A model generated the notes under the pieces. The model searched no databases and was not told the origin of the DNA. It saw nothing but the letters and a program-made list of their open reading frames with translations. Of a DNA stretch of 41,889 nt, positions 32,301 to 41,165 are shown in pieces (position 1 is the first letter of the stretch; every line of letters starts with the position of its first letter). The stretch is from Treponema sp. (GTDB lineage Bacteria > Spirochaetota > Spirochaetia > Treponematales > Treponemataceae). Location: the NCBI GenBank assembly GCA_018385315.1, contig JAHAZJ010000073.1, positions 1 through 41,889 of the forward strand. Direction: 5' to 3'. Made by a program: the position numbers and the translations under genes.

Positions 32301-33417
32301 ACCATTCACCACCTTTTATATTATACACTTTTGTTGTGTCCTTCATATACCGTTCATAAGGTTCTCCTGGCAAGAAAGTACAAAAAAGTTGTTCGTATTC
32401 AGGCAGAAGAGAATTTATTTTTGCTCTTTTGTCCGGATCTAATTCTAGCAAAACATCATCCATTAATAATACAGGTTTTAATCCAGTAACCCGGGTATAA
32501 TAAATAGATTGAGCAATACGAAGAATTAACGATAAAAGGCGGCGCTGACCTGTAGATGCAGTTGGCACAAACAAAACCTTATCTTTTATAAAATTTATTT
32601 TATCTCTATGAGGACCAGACATACTTGTTTCAAAACGTTTATCTAGTTCCTGACGAGAAAGAAGTAAATTTATAATATCCTGGGAAGCAGGAAAATTTTT
32701 TTCCGTTATGATTTTATTATCAGCTGTTAGTTTTTCTGTTATTATTTCTTTCCATGAAGGTTCATAAACAATTTTTACACCTTCAATTCCTGTTACTTCA
32801 TAAAAAATTTTTCCAAAAATTTCATTAAATTGAAAAATTGCTTTTTTTCTTTTTTCTTGAATTATTAAACCATAGTAAGCTAGTTGAGAATCAAAAGTTT
32901 CTAACAAATCATATTGATGATTTTTTAAAATCAAATTTCTACTCTTTAATATTTTTTTATAATTTCTTATATCATCAATATATAAATTATCATAAAGAGT
33001 AAGAGACTGATCTATAAAAAAACGACGACATTCTGGTTCTCCAATAGCAAATTTCATATCATCATGACAAAACAAAATACATGGAATTGTATTTATTAAT
33101 TCTTTTCTGTCTTGAATACGTTTTCCATTCTTATCAATTCGCTTTTTTCCATTTTCAAAAACCAGAGTGATTTTTTGCATATCATCATCTGATTTTTTAA
33201 ACATGGAATTTACACTAAAGGCTTTTTCACCATTTTTTATAATTTGAGATTCATTGTGAGTTCTAAAAGATGTTCCGTAGGCTGAATAATAAAGTGATTC
33301 AAGAAGATTGCTTTTTCCCTGACCATTTTCACCAACAAAATAGACCTCTCTAGAAGAAAGGTCTATTGTATCATTCTTAAGATTACGGAAATTATAAAAT
33401 GTCTGATATAAAAACAT
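32284..33417 (-). CDS. recF: DNA replication/repair protein RecF
   Basis: A 377-aa ABC/SMC-like ATPase that helps load RecA on gapped DNA. Walker A is VGENGQGKSNLLESLYYSAYG (from about residue 30), the signature-like region is STGQRRLLSLILRIAQSIYY, and Walker B is PVLLMDDVLLELDPDKR. The 1-nt overlap with dnaN (TAATG) and the overlap with dciA point to one tightly coupled transcript. Length is normal. Confidence 0.95.
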   Translation of the reverse strand: MFLYQTFYNFRNLKNDTIDLSSREVYFVGENGQGKSNLLESLYYSAYGTSFRTHNESQIIKNGEKAFSVNSMFKKSDDDMQKITLVFENGKKRIDKNGKRIQDRKELINTIPCILFCHDDMKFAIGEPECRRFFIDQSLTLYDNLYIDDIRNYKKILKSRNLILKNHQYDLLETFDSQLAYYGLIIQEKRKKAIFQFNEIFGKIFYEVTGIEGVKIVYEPSWKEIITEKLTADNKIITEKNFPASQDIINLLLSRQELDKRFETSMSGPHRDKINFIKDKVLFVPTASTGQRRLLSLILRIAQSIYYTRVTGLKPVLLMDDVLLELDPDKRAKINSLLPEYEQLFCTFLPGEPYERYMKDTTKVYNIKGGEWFERSN

Positions 33418-34544
33418 TAGTAATTCATTGGCATAATTACATGAATGTAATCACCAGCAGGTTCAGAACGCATAATTACAGCTTTTGTAATATTAGCTTC
33501 TTCATCATTTTGATTTTCTGAAACATTAAAATCAAATACTACATTTTCTGAATCAATTACTTTTAAAGGTTCTGTAACATATGTAAAATTCAAAGCCATT
33601 GAAATACTTTGACCATCATATCTACAAGGAATTTCTTCATCAGCATTACCAAGATCAGATTCTGGAGAAATAAGTTTTAACACACCAGAAGAAATCTTAA
33701 ATATAATTCTACTTACTTTTTTATCAACCATGATAGTTGTACGTTTTAAAGCAGCATCTAAATCAGCTTTATTTACCATAATTGATTGTGAAAGATTTTC
33801 TGGAATAACTTTCTGATAATTAGGGAACTGTCCATCAATTAAAACTGAACTGAATTCAATATTTCCAAATTTAACAAAAATAGATTTATCAATTACTGAA
33901 ATCTGGATATTTCCTTCATCAGAAGCATTTTTAAGAACACAACCAAGAATTTTTGTTGGAATAATTGCAGGTTGGAAATCTGGAACATTAAAACCTGTTT
34001 TATTTACACAAGAAAGACGACGACCATCTGTAGCAACCATTGTTAAAGTATCTCCATTTTTTACAAAGTAAACACCAGTCATAAAATATCTGTTTTTATC
34101 TTCAGATACTGCAAAAATTGTCTGTTTAATCATCTCTTTAAATTCTTTTGCAGGTAATTCAAAGAAAGGAAGATTTTCAGATGTTCCAATTTCTGGAAAT
34201 TTATCTCCAGCCTGACTCTTAAGCTGGAATTTTACTCTTTTAGAAATAGGTTTAATTGTTACACCAATATCCTCTTGAATAAACTCAATTTCACCAGAAG
34301 GCAAAGAAGAAAGAATACTCATAAACTTATCACAGAAAATTGTTGTTCTTCCTTCTTCCTGAATATCTACAGGAATCATGGTTGTAAATTTTACAGTTGA
34401 ATCCGTTGCTTTAATAATTAAAGTGTTATTTTCAGCTATAACAAGAATATTTGAAAGAATAGAAACAGGACTTTTATTTGTAATAACTTCCTGTGCAATT
34501 GAAATTTCTTTAATCATTGCATCTCTATCAAATGTAAATTTCAT
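33417..34544 (-). CDS. dnaN: DNA polymerase III sliding clamp (beta subunit)
   Basis: A 375-aa beta clamp with the three repeated clamp domains. Recognised by MKFTFDRDAMIKEISIAQEVITNKSPVSILSNILVIAENN, FAVSEDKNRYFMTGVYFVKNGDTLTMVATDGRRLS and the C-terminal PAGDYIHVIMPMNY, close to the usual YVIMPMRL ending. The ribosome site is GGGGGAT, 4 nt before ATG 34544. A TATAAT at 34575-34580 (minus strand) in the origin gap may be its promoter. dnaA lies upstream on the same strand across a 237-nt gap holding DnaA boxes. Confidence 0.96.
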   Translation of the reverse strand: MKFTFDRDAMIKEISIAQEVITNKSPVSILSNILVIAENNTLIIKATDSTVKFTTMIPVDIQEEGRTTIFCDKFMSILSSLPSGEIEFIQEDIGVTIKPISKRVKFQLKSQAGDKFPEIGTSENLPFFELPAKEFKEMIKQTIFAVSEDKNRYFMTGVYFVKNGDTLTMVATDGRRLSCVNKTGFNVPDFQPAIIPTKILGCVLKNASDEGNIQISVIDKSIFVKFGNIEFSSVLIDGQFPNYQKVIPENLSQSIMVNKADLDAALKRTTIMVDKKVSRIIFKISSGVLKLISPESDLGNADEEIPCRYDGQSISMALNFTYVTEPLKVIDSENVVFDFNVSENQNDEEANITKAVIMRSEPAGDYIHVIMPMNY

Positions 34545-34781
34545 TTATATCCCCCATTTTCTTATGTTTTATTTATTATAAATTTTTTAAATTTAATAAT
34601 AATAATAATAAGTGCTGTGAATTTTGTGTATAACTAGTTTAATTCTTTATACTAAATAGAATTAAAATGTTTATAACCCTATGATTTGAATTCACTTTTT
34701 ATACACTTATTCACATTTTACTCAATTATTGTAATTTTATCCACAAATTTAGATTACTTATTCACTTTAAATTAACGAGTG
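34545..34781. other. Candidate oriC: DnaA boxes, DnaA-trio-like repeat and AT-rich stretch between dnaA and dnaN
   Basis: DnaA-box-like 9-mers: TTATCCACA at 34737-34745 (perfect), TTATTCACA at 34707-34715, TTATACACT at 34699-34707, TTATTCACT at 34758-34766, all on the plus strand, and TTATACACA on the minus strand at 34625-34633. Next to the last box lie six TAA triplets ending in G (34594-34611), oriented as a DnaA-trio read 3' to 5' away from the boxes. Beyond it is a stretch of A and T only (34569-34593) that could be the unwinding element. Box positions are direct observations; origin function is inference from layout. Confidence 0.7.
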
Positions 34782-36203
34782 TTATTTATGCTCTTTTATT
34801 TCCCTTATATAAAGTTGAATTTTATTATTAAGTGAAGGATCTATTTTTATAAGATCTTTTACTTTTTCATAAGCATGCATCATTGTTGTGTGATCTTTTC
34901 CACCAAATTCATTTCCAAGTTCCATAAATGAAATTTCTGTAATTTCTCTTGCTATGTAGATTGCAATTTGTCTTGGAATTACAAATTTTTTATCACGTTT
35001 CTTGCTTTTTAAATCACTTACAGAAACCTGATAATTATCTGCAATTACTTTTTGAATTATATCGATTGAAATATTTTCAATGGAGTTAGCTGTTATTAAA
35101 TCTTTTAATTGATTTTTAACAGTATCTAAATCTGGAGAGCCACCAAAAAGTTCAATATATCCAAGGACTTTATTTAATGCAGCTTCAAGTTCCCGGACAT
35201 TTGTTTCAACATTTTTGGCAATGAATTCAATAATTTCCGGATTAAGTTCTTTTTCTTTTAATTGTAATTTTTTTTGTAAAATAGCAATTCGTGTTTCATA
35301 ATTAGGAGGCTGTAAATCAATAGACAAACCATTAGAAAGTCTGCTGACTAATCTATTTGCCATTTTTTGAATTTCTCTTATAGGACGGTCACAAGTAAAT
35401 ACCATTTGAGCATTTTTATCTGAAAGAGCATTAAAAGTATAAAATAACTCTTCCTGAGTAGCTTCTTTACCACTTAAAAAATGAATATCATCAAGAAGAA
35501 GAACATCAAGATTTCTATATTTATTTTTGAAATCATTAGTTTTTTTAGAAGTTATTGATGAAGTAAATTCATTTGTAAAATTTTCAGCAGAAATATAACA
35601 GATTTTCAAATTTTCAGGATTATTCTGATAAATATAATTTCCTATAGCTTCCATAAGGTGAGTTTTACCAAGACCTGAACCACCATAAAAAAGAATTGGA
35701 TTATATTTTTTACCTGGTTTTTGAGCAACTGCAAGTGCTGCTTTATATGCATAATCACTATTTTCACCAGGAATAAAAGAATCAAAATTAAAATCTTCGT
35801 TTAAAAGAGGATGTTTTTTCTTTTTTTGATTAGTATCATTTTCATCTGTTTTTTCATTTTGAGTTTCAATTGTTTGTGATTTAAATATTTTAATATCTTC
35901 ATCATCATCAGATTCTGGAGAAATATTTATTTCATTTTTTACAACAATAACATTTAAAACAATATTTTCTTGTCCTGTAATTTCACGAATTTTGTTTTGA
36001 ATAATTGTTATATATCCATTTTTTTTCATGTTAAAAGACAAAAATTCTGTTTTTACAGAGGCTGTGATTGTATCAATTGTGTCTTCTACATAATCAAGAT
36101 TAAACCAGAGAAGAAATGTATCTTCATCATTTTTTGCTATATATTCTTTGTGAAGCTCATTCATTGCATATTCAAAAGCTTCCTGATAAATGTGTCCTGC
36201 CAT
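34782..36203 (-). CDS. dnaA: Chromosomal replication initiator DnaA
   Basis: A 473-aa AAA+ initiator. Domain I is residues 1-85, a variable acidic linker with many Asp, Glu and Lys follows, domain III has Walker A ILFYGGSGLGKTHLMEAIGNY, Walker B VLLLDDIHFLSGKEATQEELF and sensor VSRLSNGLSIDLQPPNYETRIAIL, and domain IV has the DnaA box-binding signature ELGNEFGGKDHTTMMHAYEKV. The frame is open to 36239, but ATG 36203 (MAGHIYQEAFEYAMNEL) follows AGGAT and matches the family N-terminus. A TATAAT at 36276-36281 (minus) could drive it. Confidence 0.97.
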   Translation of the reverse strand: MAGHIYQEAFEYAMNELHKEYIAKNDEDTFLLWFNLDYVEDTIDTITASVKTEFLSFNMKKNGYITIIQNKIREITGQENIVLNVIVVKNEINISPESDDDEDIKIFKSQTIETQNEKTDENDTNQKKKKHPLLNEDFNFDSFIPGENSDYAYKAALAVAQKPGKKYNPILFYGGSGLGKTHLMEAIGNYIYQNNPENLKICYISAENFTNEFTSSITSKKTNDFKNKYRNLDVLLLDDIHFLSGKEATQEELFYTFNALSDKNAQMVFTCDRPIREIQKMANRLVSRLSNGLSIDLQPPNYETRIAILQKKLQLKEKELNPEIIEFIAKNVETNVRELEAALNKVLGYIELFGGSPDLDTVKNQLKDLITANSIENISIDIIQKVIADNYQVSVSDLKSKKRDKKFVIPRQIAIYIAREITEISFMELGNEFGGKDHTTMMHAYEKVKDLIKIDPSLNNKIQLYIREIKEHK

Positions 36204-36261
36204 GGGATTTATTATCCTAGACTTCTTAAAAAATCGCAAGACTAACGATAGTGTGTTTTAA

Positions 36262-36290
36262 TTGAAATTTTCTTTATTATAGGATAAAAT
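36262..36290 (+). promoter_or_regulatory. gyrB promoter, overlapping a divergent dnaA -10 box
   Basis: Plus strand: TTGAAA (36262-36267), 17 bp, TAAAAT (36285-36290). Inside the spacer, the minus strand reads TATAAT at 36276-36281, positioned for dnaA with a leader of about 65 nt. The remaining 36204-36408 gap shows no DnaA box or other gene. Confidence 0.5.
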
Positions 36291-36408
36291 TGTATATTCC
36301 TATCTGTATAAGCTTTTATCTTTTTAGAATTCAAGGGGAAAGGATTCTAAATTAAAAGTAAAAGTTTTATTAGTTTTGAAATAAATAAACATAATTAAGG
36401 ATATAGCG

Positions 36409-38382
36409 ATGTCAGCAGAAGAAGAAAAAAAGAGTTATGGTGCTGAAAATATTCAGGTATTAAAAGGACTTGAAGCAGTTAGAAAACGCCCTGGTATGTA
36501 TATCGGTTCAACTGGTCCTAAAGGTCTTCATCACCTTGTTTATGAAACTGTAGATAACTCTATTGATGAAGCAATGGCAGGATTTTGTGACAATATTGTT
36601 ATTGCTTTGGAAAAAGATGATGTGGTACGTGTTGATGATAATGGACGAGGTATTCCAGTAGATATTCATCCAACTGAAAAAATTAGTGCTTTGGAACTTG
36701 TACTTACTCGTCTTCATGCTGGTGGTAAATTTGATAAAGGTTCATATAAGGTTTCTGGTGGTTTGCATGGTGTAGGTGTTTCTTGTGTAAATGCTCTTTC
36801 AGACTGGCTGGAAGCTACTGTAAAAAGAGATGGACATATTTATCGTCAGACATATGCAAGAGGAATTCCAAAGTCAAAAGTTGAAGTAATTGGCGATACA
36901 GATGAACATGGAACTTCAATCAGATGGAAAGCTGATAAATCTATTTTTACAGTAACCACAACTTACGATTGGGATGTACTTATTCAGCGTCTTAAAGAGC
37001 TTGCGTTCTTAAACAGTGGTATTGTTATTACTTTTAGAGATGAACGACTGGAAAATCCAAAAGAAGAAGTTCTTAAATATGAAGGTGGAATTGTTCACTA
37101 TGTAAAAGAATTGAATTCAAAAGCTAAGCTTACATATCCAGAAGAACCAATTTATATTACTGGTGAAAGAGATGATGTAATTACAGAACTTGCTTTTCAG
37201 TATAACGAAACATATTCAGAAAATATTCACACTTATGTAAATGATATTAGAACAGGTGATGGTGGTACTCATCTTGATGGTTTCCGTTCTGCACTTCTTT
37301 CTGTACTTTCTAAAGCCCTTGATAGCAATGAAAAACTTAAGAAAAAAATGCCTAAAAAAGATGGCAAACTTGACCCAAAAGAAGATCCATATGAAAAACT
37401 TAATGGAGATGATGTTCGTGCTGGTTTAGTTGCTGTTCTTTCAATGAAGGTTCCTGAACCAGAATTTGTTGGTCAGACAAAAGATAAGCTTGGAAATCCA
37501 GAAGTAAGAGGAATTGTAGATTCACTTGTAAAGGATAAGCTTACTGTTTTCTTTGAACAGAATCCTCAGGTTTTGGAAAAAGTTCTTGAAAAATCTATTG
37601 GAGAAGCAACAGCCAGAATTGCAGCTCGTAAAGCAAAAGAAGCTTCACGTAAAAAATCTGGTATTGCTGGTTTTAGAAAACCTGAAAAACTTTCAGATTG
37701 TTCAATCAAAGATGATCCTTCTAGATGCGAAGTTTATATTGTCGAAGGAGATTCTGCAGGTGGTTCTGCTAAAAAAGGACGAGATTCTCAGACACAGGCA
37801 ATTCTTCCTCTTTGGGGAAAAATGCTTAATGTAGAAAAGGTTGCTGCTGATAAAGTTATTGGAAACGATAAACTTGAACCAGTAATCAATACATTAGGTG
37901 CAGGTTTTGGAAAAGATTTTAATATTGAAAAACTTCGTTATGACAAAATCATTATTATGGCCGATGCCGATGTTGATGGTTCTCATATTCGTACTTTGTT
38001 GCTGACTTTCTTTTTCCGCTATATGCCACAGCTTATTACAGATGGACATGTATATTTAGCTATGCCTCCATTATTCAAAGTTCAGCTTGGAAAGAAAGAA
38101 CCAGTTTATTGTTATTCAGATGCAGAACGAGATGCAGCTTTAGAAGCTTTAGGAGATCAAAGAGATAAGGCTGATGTTCAAAGATATAAAGGTCTTGGTG
38201 AAATGGATGGTGACCAGCTTTGGGAAACAACTATGGATCCTGCACGTAGAAAGATGCGTGTTGTAACAATTCCTGATGCAGAGGCAGCAGATAGAATTTT
38301 TACAGTTTGTATGGGTGAAGAAGTAGAACCTCGCCGTGAATTTATTGAATCTAATTCAAGTTATGCAAATCTTGATATTTAG
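36409..38382 (+). CDS. gyrB: DNA gyrase subunit B
   Basis: A 657-aa type IIA topoisomerase subunit: N-terminal GHKL ATPase (YIGSTGPKGLHHLVYETVDN, VDDNGRGIPVDIH, VSGGLHGVGVSCVNALS), transducer, then TOPRIM (EVYIVEGDSAGGSAKKGRD, IIMADADVDGSHIRTLLLTF) and the C-terminal VQRYKGLGEMDGDQLWETTMDP. It uses ATP to drive supercoiling with GyrA. The ribosome site is AAGGATAT before ATG 36409. Trp469 in ILPLWGKMLNVEK occupies the place of E. coli Lys447, a known quinolone-related position. gyrA follows after 42 nt, so they form an operon. Confidence 0.97.
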   Translation: MSAEEEKKSYGAENIQVLKGLEAVRKRPGMYIGSTGPKGLHHLVYETVDNSIDEAMAGFCDNIVIALEKDDVVRVDDNGRGIPVDIHPTEKISALELVLTRLHAGGKFDKGSYKVSGGLHGVGVSCVNALSDWLEATVKRDGHIYRQTYARGIPKSKVEVIGDTDEHGTSIRWKADKSIFTVTTTYDWDVLIQRLKELAFLNSGIVITFRDERLENPKEEVLKYEGGIVHYVKELNSKAKLTYPEEPIYITGERDDVITELAFQYNETYSENIHTYVNDIRTGDGGTHLDGFRSALLSVLSKALDSNEKLKKKMPKKDGKLDPKEDPYEKLNGDDVRAGLVAVLSMKVPEPEFVGQTKDKLGNPEVRGIVDSLVKDKLTVFFEQNPQVLEKVLEKSIGEATARIAARKAKEASRKKSGIAGFRKPEKLSDCSIKDDPSRCEVYIVEGDSAGGSAKKGRDSQTQAILPLWGKMLNVEKVAADKVIGNDKLEPVINTLGAGFGKDFNIEKLRYDKIIIMADADVDGSHIRTLLLTFFFRYMPQLITDGHVYLAMPPLFKVQLGKKEPVYCYSDAERDAALEALGDQRDKADVQRYKGLGEMDGDQLWETTMDPARRKMRVVTIPDAEAADRIFTVCMGEEVEPRREFIESNSSYANLDI

Positions 38383-38389
38383 TATTAAA

Positions 38390-38405
38390 TAACTATCAAT
38401 AGTTA
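38390..38405. repeat. Perfect inverted repeat in the gyrB-gyrA gap
   Basis: TAACTAT-CA-ATAGTTA lies between the gyrB stop and the gyrA ribosome site (AGAGGAATTAG). It may be an RNA processing hairpin or a protein site; no T tract follows, so it is not a standard terminator. Confidence 0.4.
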
Positions 38406-38424
38406 GTTTTAGAGGAATTAGAAA

Positions 38425-40944
38425 ATGCTAGAAGAATATAAAACAGAAGCTGGTGGAACCGTAATTAAAATTCCAATTGAAGATGAAGTTAAACAGGCTT
38501 ACATTGACTATTCAATGTCAGTTATTGTTCAGCGTGCTCTTCCAGATGTTCGTGATGGTCTTAAACCGGTTCATCGTCGAATCATGTATGCAATGGACAC
38601 ACTCCATCTTGCAAGTGGCGGCAAAACAAAAAAATGTGCCACTATTGTTGGTGAAGTACTTGGTCATTATCATCCACATGGTGATGCTTCTGTTTATGAT
38701 GCTCTTGTTCGTCTTGGACAGGACTTTGCTCAGAGATATACAACAGTAACTCCACAGGGAAACTTTGGTACTATTGCTGGTGACCCTGCTGCGGCTTATC
38801 GTTATACCGAAGCTAAAATGTCTAAAATCACAGAAGAAATGGTTGCAGACATTAATAAAAATACAGTTGATATGGTTGCCAACTTTGACGACACTACAAC
38901 TGAACCTGCTGTTCTTCCTGGTGCATTCCCATTCCTTCTTTGTAACGGTACAACAGGTATTGCTGTAGGTATGGCTACAAATATGCCAACTCATAACTTA
39001 AGGGAAGTAGCTTCTGCAATTGGTGCATATATTGATAATCCTGATATTACAATTGATGAACTAATGCAACATATTAAAGGACCGGATTTTCCTACTGGTG
39101 GTATTATTTATGGTACTGCAGGAATTAGAAAGGCATATACAACTGGTCGAGGAAAGATTACAATCCGTTCAAAATTTACTATTGAAACAGATAAAAAGGG
39201 ACGTGAAAAAATTGTATTTACAGAAGTTCCTTATGGTGTAAATACAACAACAATTATTAAAAAAATTAATGAACTTAAAGAAAATAAAGTTATAGAAGGA
39301 ATTGTTGATGCCAATGATGAAACTTCGGATCGTGTTGGTATGCGTCTTGTAGTTGAACTTAAAAAAGGTGCAATTACAAAAATAGTTCTTAATCAACTTT
39401 TCTCAAAAACAGATTTGCAGGCTAACTTTGGTGTTATTAATCTTGCTTTGGTACCACAGGAAAAGGATGGAGAACCTCGTTATAACGAACCAGGATATCT
39501 TACACTTCCACAGACATATTTAAAGCCTGAAATTCTTACACTTAAACAGCTTATTGCTCATTTTGTAAAACATCGTGATGAAGTAATTACTCGCCGTACA
39601 ATTTATGATTTGAAAGTTGCAAAACACAGAATGCATATTTTGGAAGCTTTAATTACAGCAATCAATAATATTGATGAAGTTATTAAAATTATAAAAGAAA
39701 GTCGTGATACAGAATCTGCTAAATTAGCATTGGCTAAAAGATTTGGTTTTGATGAAGAACAGACTCAGGCCATTGTTGATATGCAGTTGAAGAGACTTAC
39801 ACATCTGCAGATTGAAGATTTACAGAAAGAAATTAAAGAGCTTCAGGCTTGGATTGATTATCTTCAGGATCTTCTTGATCATCACGAAAAAATCTTACAG
39901 CTCATTAAAGATGATACAAATAAGCTGGCAGAAAAATATGGTGATAATCGTCGCACAGATATTATTCATAATGAAATTGAAGCCATTAATGTTGAAGATA
40001 TGATTAAGGAAGAAGACGTTGTTGTCATGATTTCTAAACTTGGTTATATCAAACGAGTTTCTGTTACTAAATATAAAAAGCAGGGTAGGGGTGGTACAGG
40101 AAGTAATAGTACTACACTTATTGAAAACGATTATATTAATCAGTTGTTTATTGGTTCAACAAAAGAAATGTTGTTGTTCATAACAAATGCAGGTAAAGCA
40201 TACTGGCTTAAGATTCATGAAATTCCAGAAGCTGAAAAAAATAGTCGAGGTTCAAACATCAAAGGTATTTTACAGGTTGGACCAGATGAAGAAATTACAA
40301 CAATTGTTTCGCTTAAAGAATTCTCTGATGATCAGTATCTGTTTATGACAACTGCAAAAGGTGTTGTAAAGAAGGTTAAGACTTCAGAATTTACAAATGC
40401 AAAAACACGTGGAATTATTGGAATTAAACTTAACGATGGAGACAAACTGATTAGTGCCGTTAAGACATCTGGAAGCTCTGAAGTAATGATGGTTTCTCGT
40501 TGTGGTAAGGCATTAAGAATTAACGAAGATACAGTAAGAACAATGGGAAGAGCAAGCTGCGGAATTAAAGGAATGAAGCTTGCAGAAGGTGATGAAATTG
40601 CTGCTGCTGTAGAAGTTAAGGAAGATTCTAATATTATACTTCTTACAGAAAAAGGATATGGAAAAAGAATTTCTTTTGAACTTTTCTCAACTCATGGAAG
40701 AGGAACTGGTGGTCAGAGAATCTTTGGAAATACTGATGGTAAAGGTGAAATTATTGGAGCTCTTGATGTTAAAGATAAAGATGAAGTTGTTTGTATGACC
40801 AGTCAGGGAAAAACTTTAAGATTTAAGGCATCAGAAATTAAAGAACAGGGTCAAGGAGCTTCTGGAGTAAAGATGGTTAAGGTTACTGAACCAGATTACT
40901 TAGTTGGAATTGACAAAGTTCAGGATAAAGATGATGAAAATTAA
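38425..40944 (+). CDS. gyrA: DNA gyrase subunit A
   Basis: An 839-aa cleavage and wrapping subunit. The N-terminal breakage-reunion domain shows DYSMSVIVQRALPDVRDGLKPVHRR, VGEVLGHYHPHGDASVYD and the catalytic Tyr127 in AAAYRYTEAKM. A coiled-coil gate follows, then the six-bladed C-terminal propeller with a GyrA-box-like KQGRGGTG near residue 550, which supports gyrase rather than topoisomerase IV ParC. Ala88 replaces the Ser83 of E. coli in the quinolone region; Asp92 (E. coli Asp87) is kept. AGAGGAATTAG is the ribosome site. A 12-bp hairpin follows the stop codon. Confidence 0.97.
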   Translation: MLEEYKTEAGGTVIKIPIEDEVKQAYIDYSMSVIVQRALPDVRDGLKPVHRRIMYAMDTLHLASGGKTKKCATIVGEVLGHYHPHGDASVYDALVRLGQDFAQRYTTVTPQGNFGTIAGDPAAAYRYTEAKMSKITEEMVADINKNTVDMVANFDDTTTEPAVLPGAFPFLLCNGTTGIAVGMATNMPTHNLREVASAIGAYIDNPDITIDELMQHIKGPDFPTGGIIYGTAGIRKAYTTGRGKITIRSKFTIETDKKGREKIVFTEVPYGVNTTTIIKKINELKENKVIEGIVDANDETSDRVGMRLVVELKKGAITKIVLNQLFSKTDLQANFGVINLALVPQEKDGEPRYNEPGYLTLPQTYLKPEILTLKQLIAHFVKHRDEVITRRTIYDLKVAKHRMHILEALITAINNIDEVIKIIKESRDTESAKLALAKRFGFDEEQTQAIVDMQLKRLTHLQIEDLQKEIKELQAWIDYLQDLLDHHEKILQLIKDDTNKLAEKYGDNRRTDIIHNEIEAINVEDMIKEEDVVVMISKLGYIKRVSVTKYKKQGRGGTGSNSTTLIENDYINQLFIGSTKEMLLFITNAGKAYWLKIHEIPEAEKNSRGSNIKGILQVGPDEEITTIVSLKEFSDDQYLFMTTAKGVVKKVKTSEFTNAKTRGIIGIKLNDGDKLISAVKTSGSSEVMMVSRCGKALRINEDTVRTMGRASCGIKGMKLAEGDEIAAAVEVKEDSNIILLTEKGYGKRISFELFSTHGRGTGGQRIFGNTDGKGEIIGALDVKDKDEVVCMTSQGKTLRFKASEIKEQGQGASGVKMVKVTEPDYLVGIDKVQDKDDEN

Positions 40945-40945
40945 T

Positions 40946-40972
40946 CTAATTCCTTATATTATAAGGAATTAG
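40946..40972 (+). terminator. Strong hairpin directly after gyrA
   Basis: A perfect 12-bp stem (left arm begins CTAATTCCTTAT, right arm ends AAGGAATTAG) with a 3-nt loop starts 2 nt after the gyrA stop. There is no T tract, so it may stabilise the mRNA 3' end or mark processing rather than end transcription by itself. Confidence 0.5.
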
Positions 40973-41017
40973 AGAATATAAATTACTATTTTTAACAGAT
41001 TACAGTTTTATTTTAAG

Positions 41018-41046
41018 TTGACAAATTATTTTATTTAATAAATAAT
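41018..41046 (+). promoter_or_regulatory. Candidate promoter of a small RNA
   Basis: A consensus TTGACA (41018-41023) and AATAAT (41041-41046) are 17 bp apart. No protein gene follows; a terminator lies about 80 nt downstream. Confidence 0.4.
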
Positions 41047-41052
41047 AGTTTT

Positions 41053-41132
41053 TGGGTAAAACTAGATTTAAAAATAGTTTAGGGAAAGAAAACATCAGGC
41101 AAGGCTGGTCGACAATGCGATCAGCCTTTTTT
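41053..41132 (+). ncRNA. Candidate small RNA of about 80 nt between gyrA and the DnaA-box/parS region
   Basis: The candidate runs from the predicted start of the TTGACA promoter to a strong terminator. A 5' hairpin can form (TAAA-A-CTA at 41057-41064 with TAGTTTA at 41075-41081, one bulged A), followed by a purine-rich single-stranded linker (GGGAAAGAAAACAUCAGGCA) and the terminator stem. It does not match tmRNA, 6S, SRP RNA or a riboswitch I know, and no gene lies downstream in the window. It could instead be a leftover attenuator or simply the distal terminator of gyrBA. Confidence 0.35.
41101..41132 (+). terminator. Strong rho-independent terminator
   Basis: An 11-bp stem (AAGGCTGGTCG with CGATCAGCCTT, one G-U pair), 6-nt loop ACAATG and a T tract to 41132. 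Confidence 0.9.
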
Positions 41133-41165
41133 AATTTAAAAGTGTTTGTTCATAAATCAAAGAAG

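Noticed and set aside
38518-38994. A 158-residue minus-strand open frame within gyrA
   Set aside because: It is the antisense shadow of a highly conserved gyrA region and has no features of its own.
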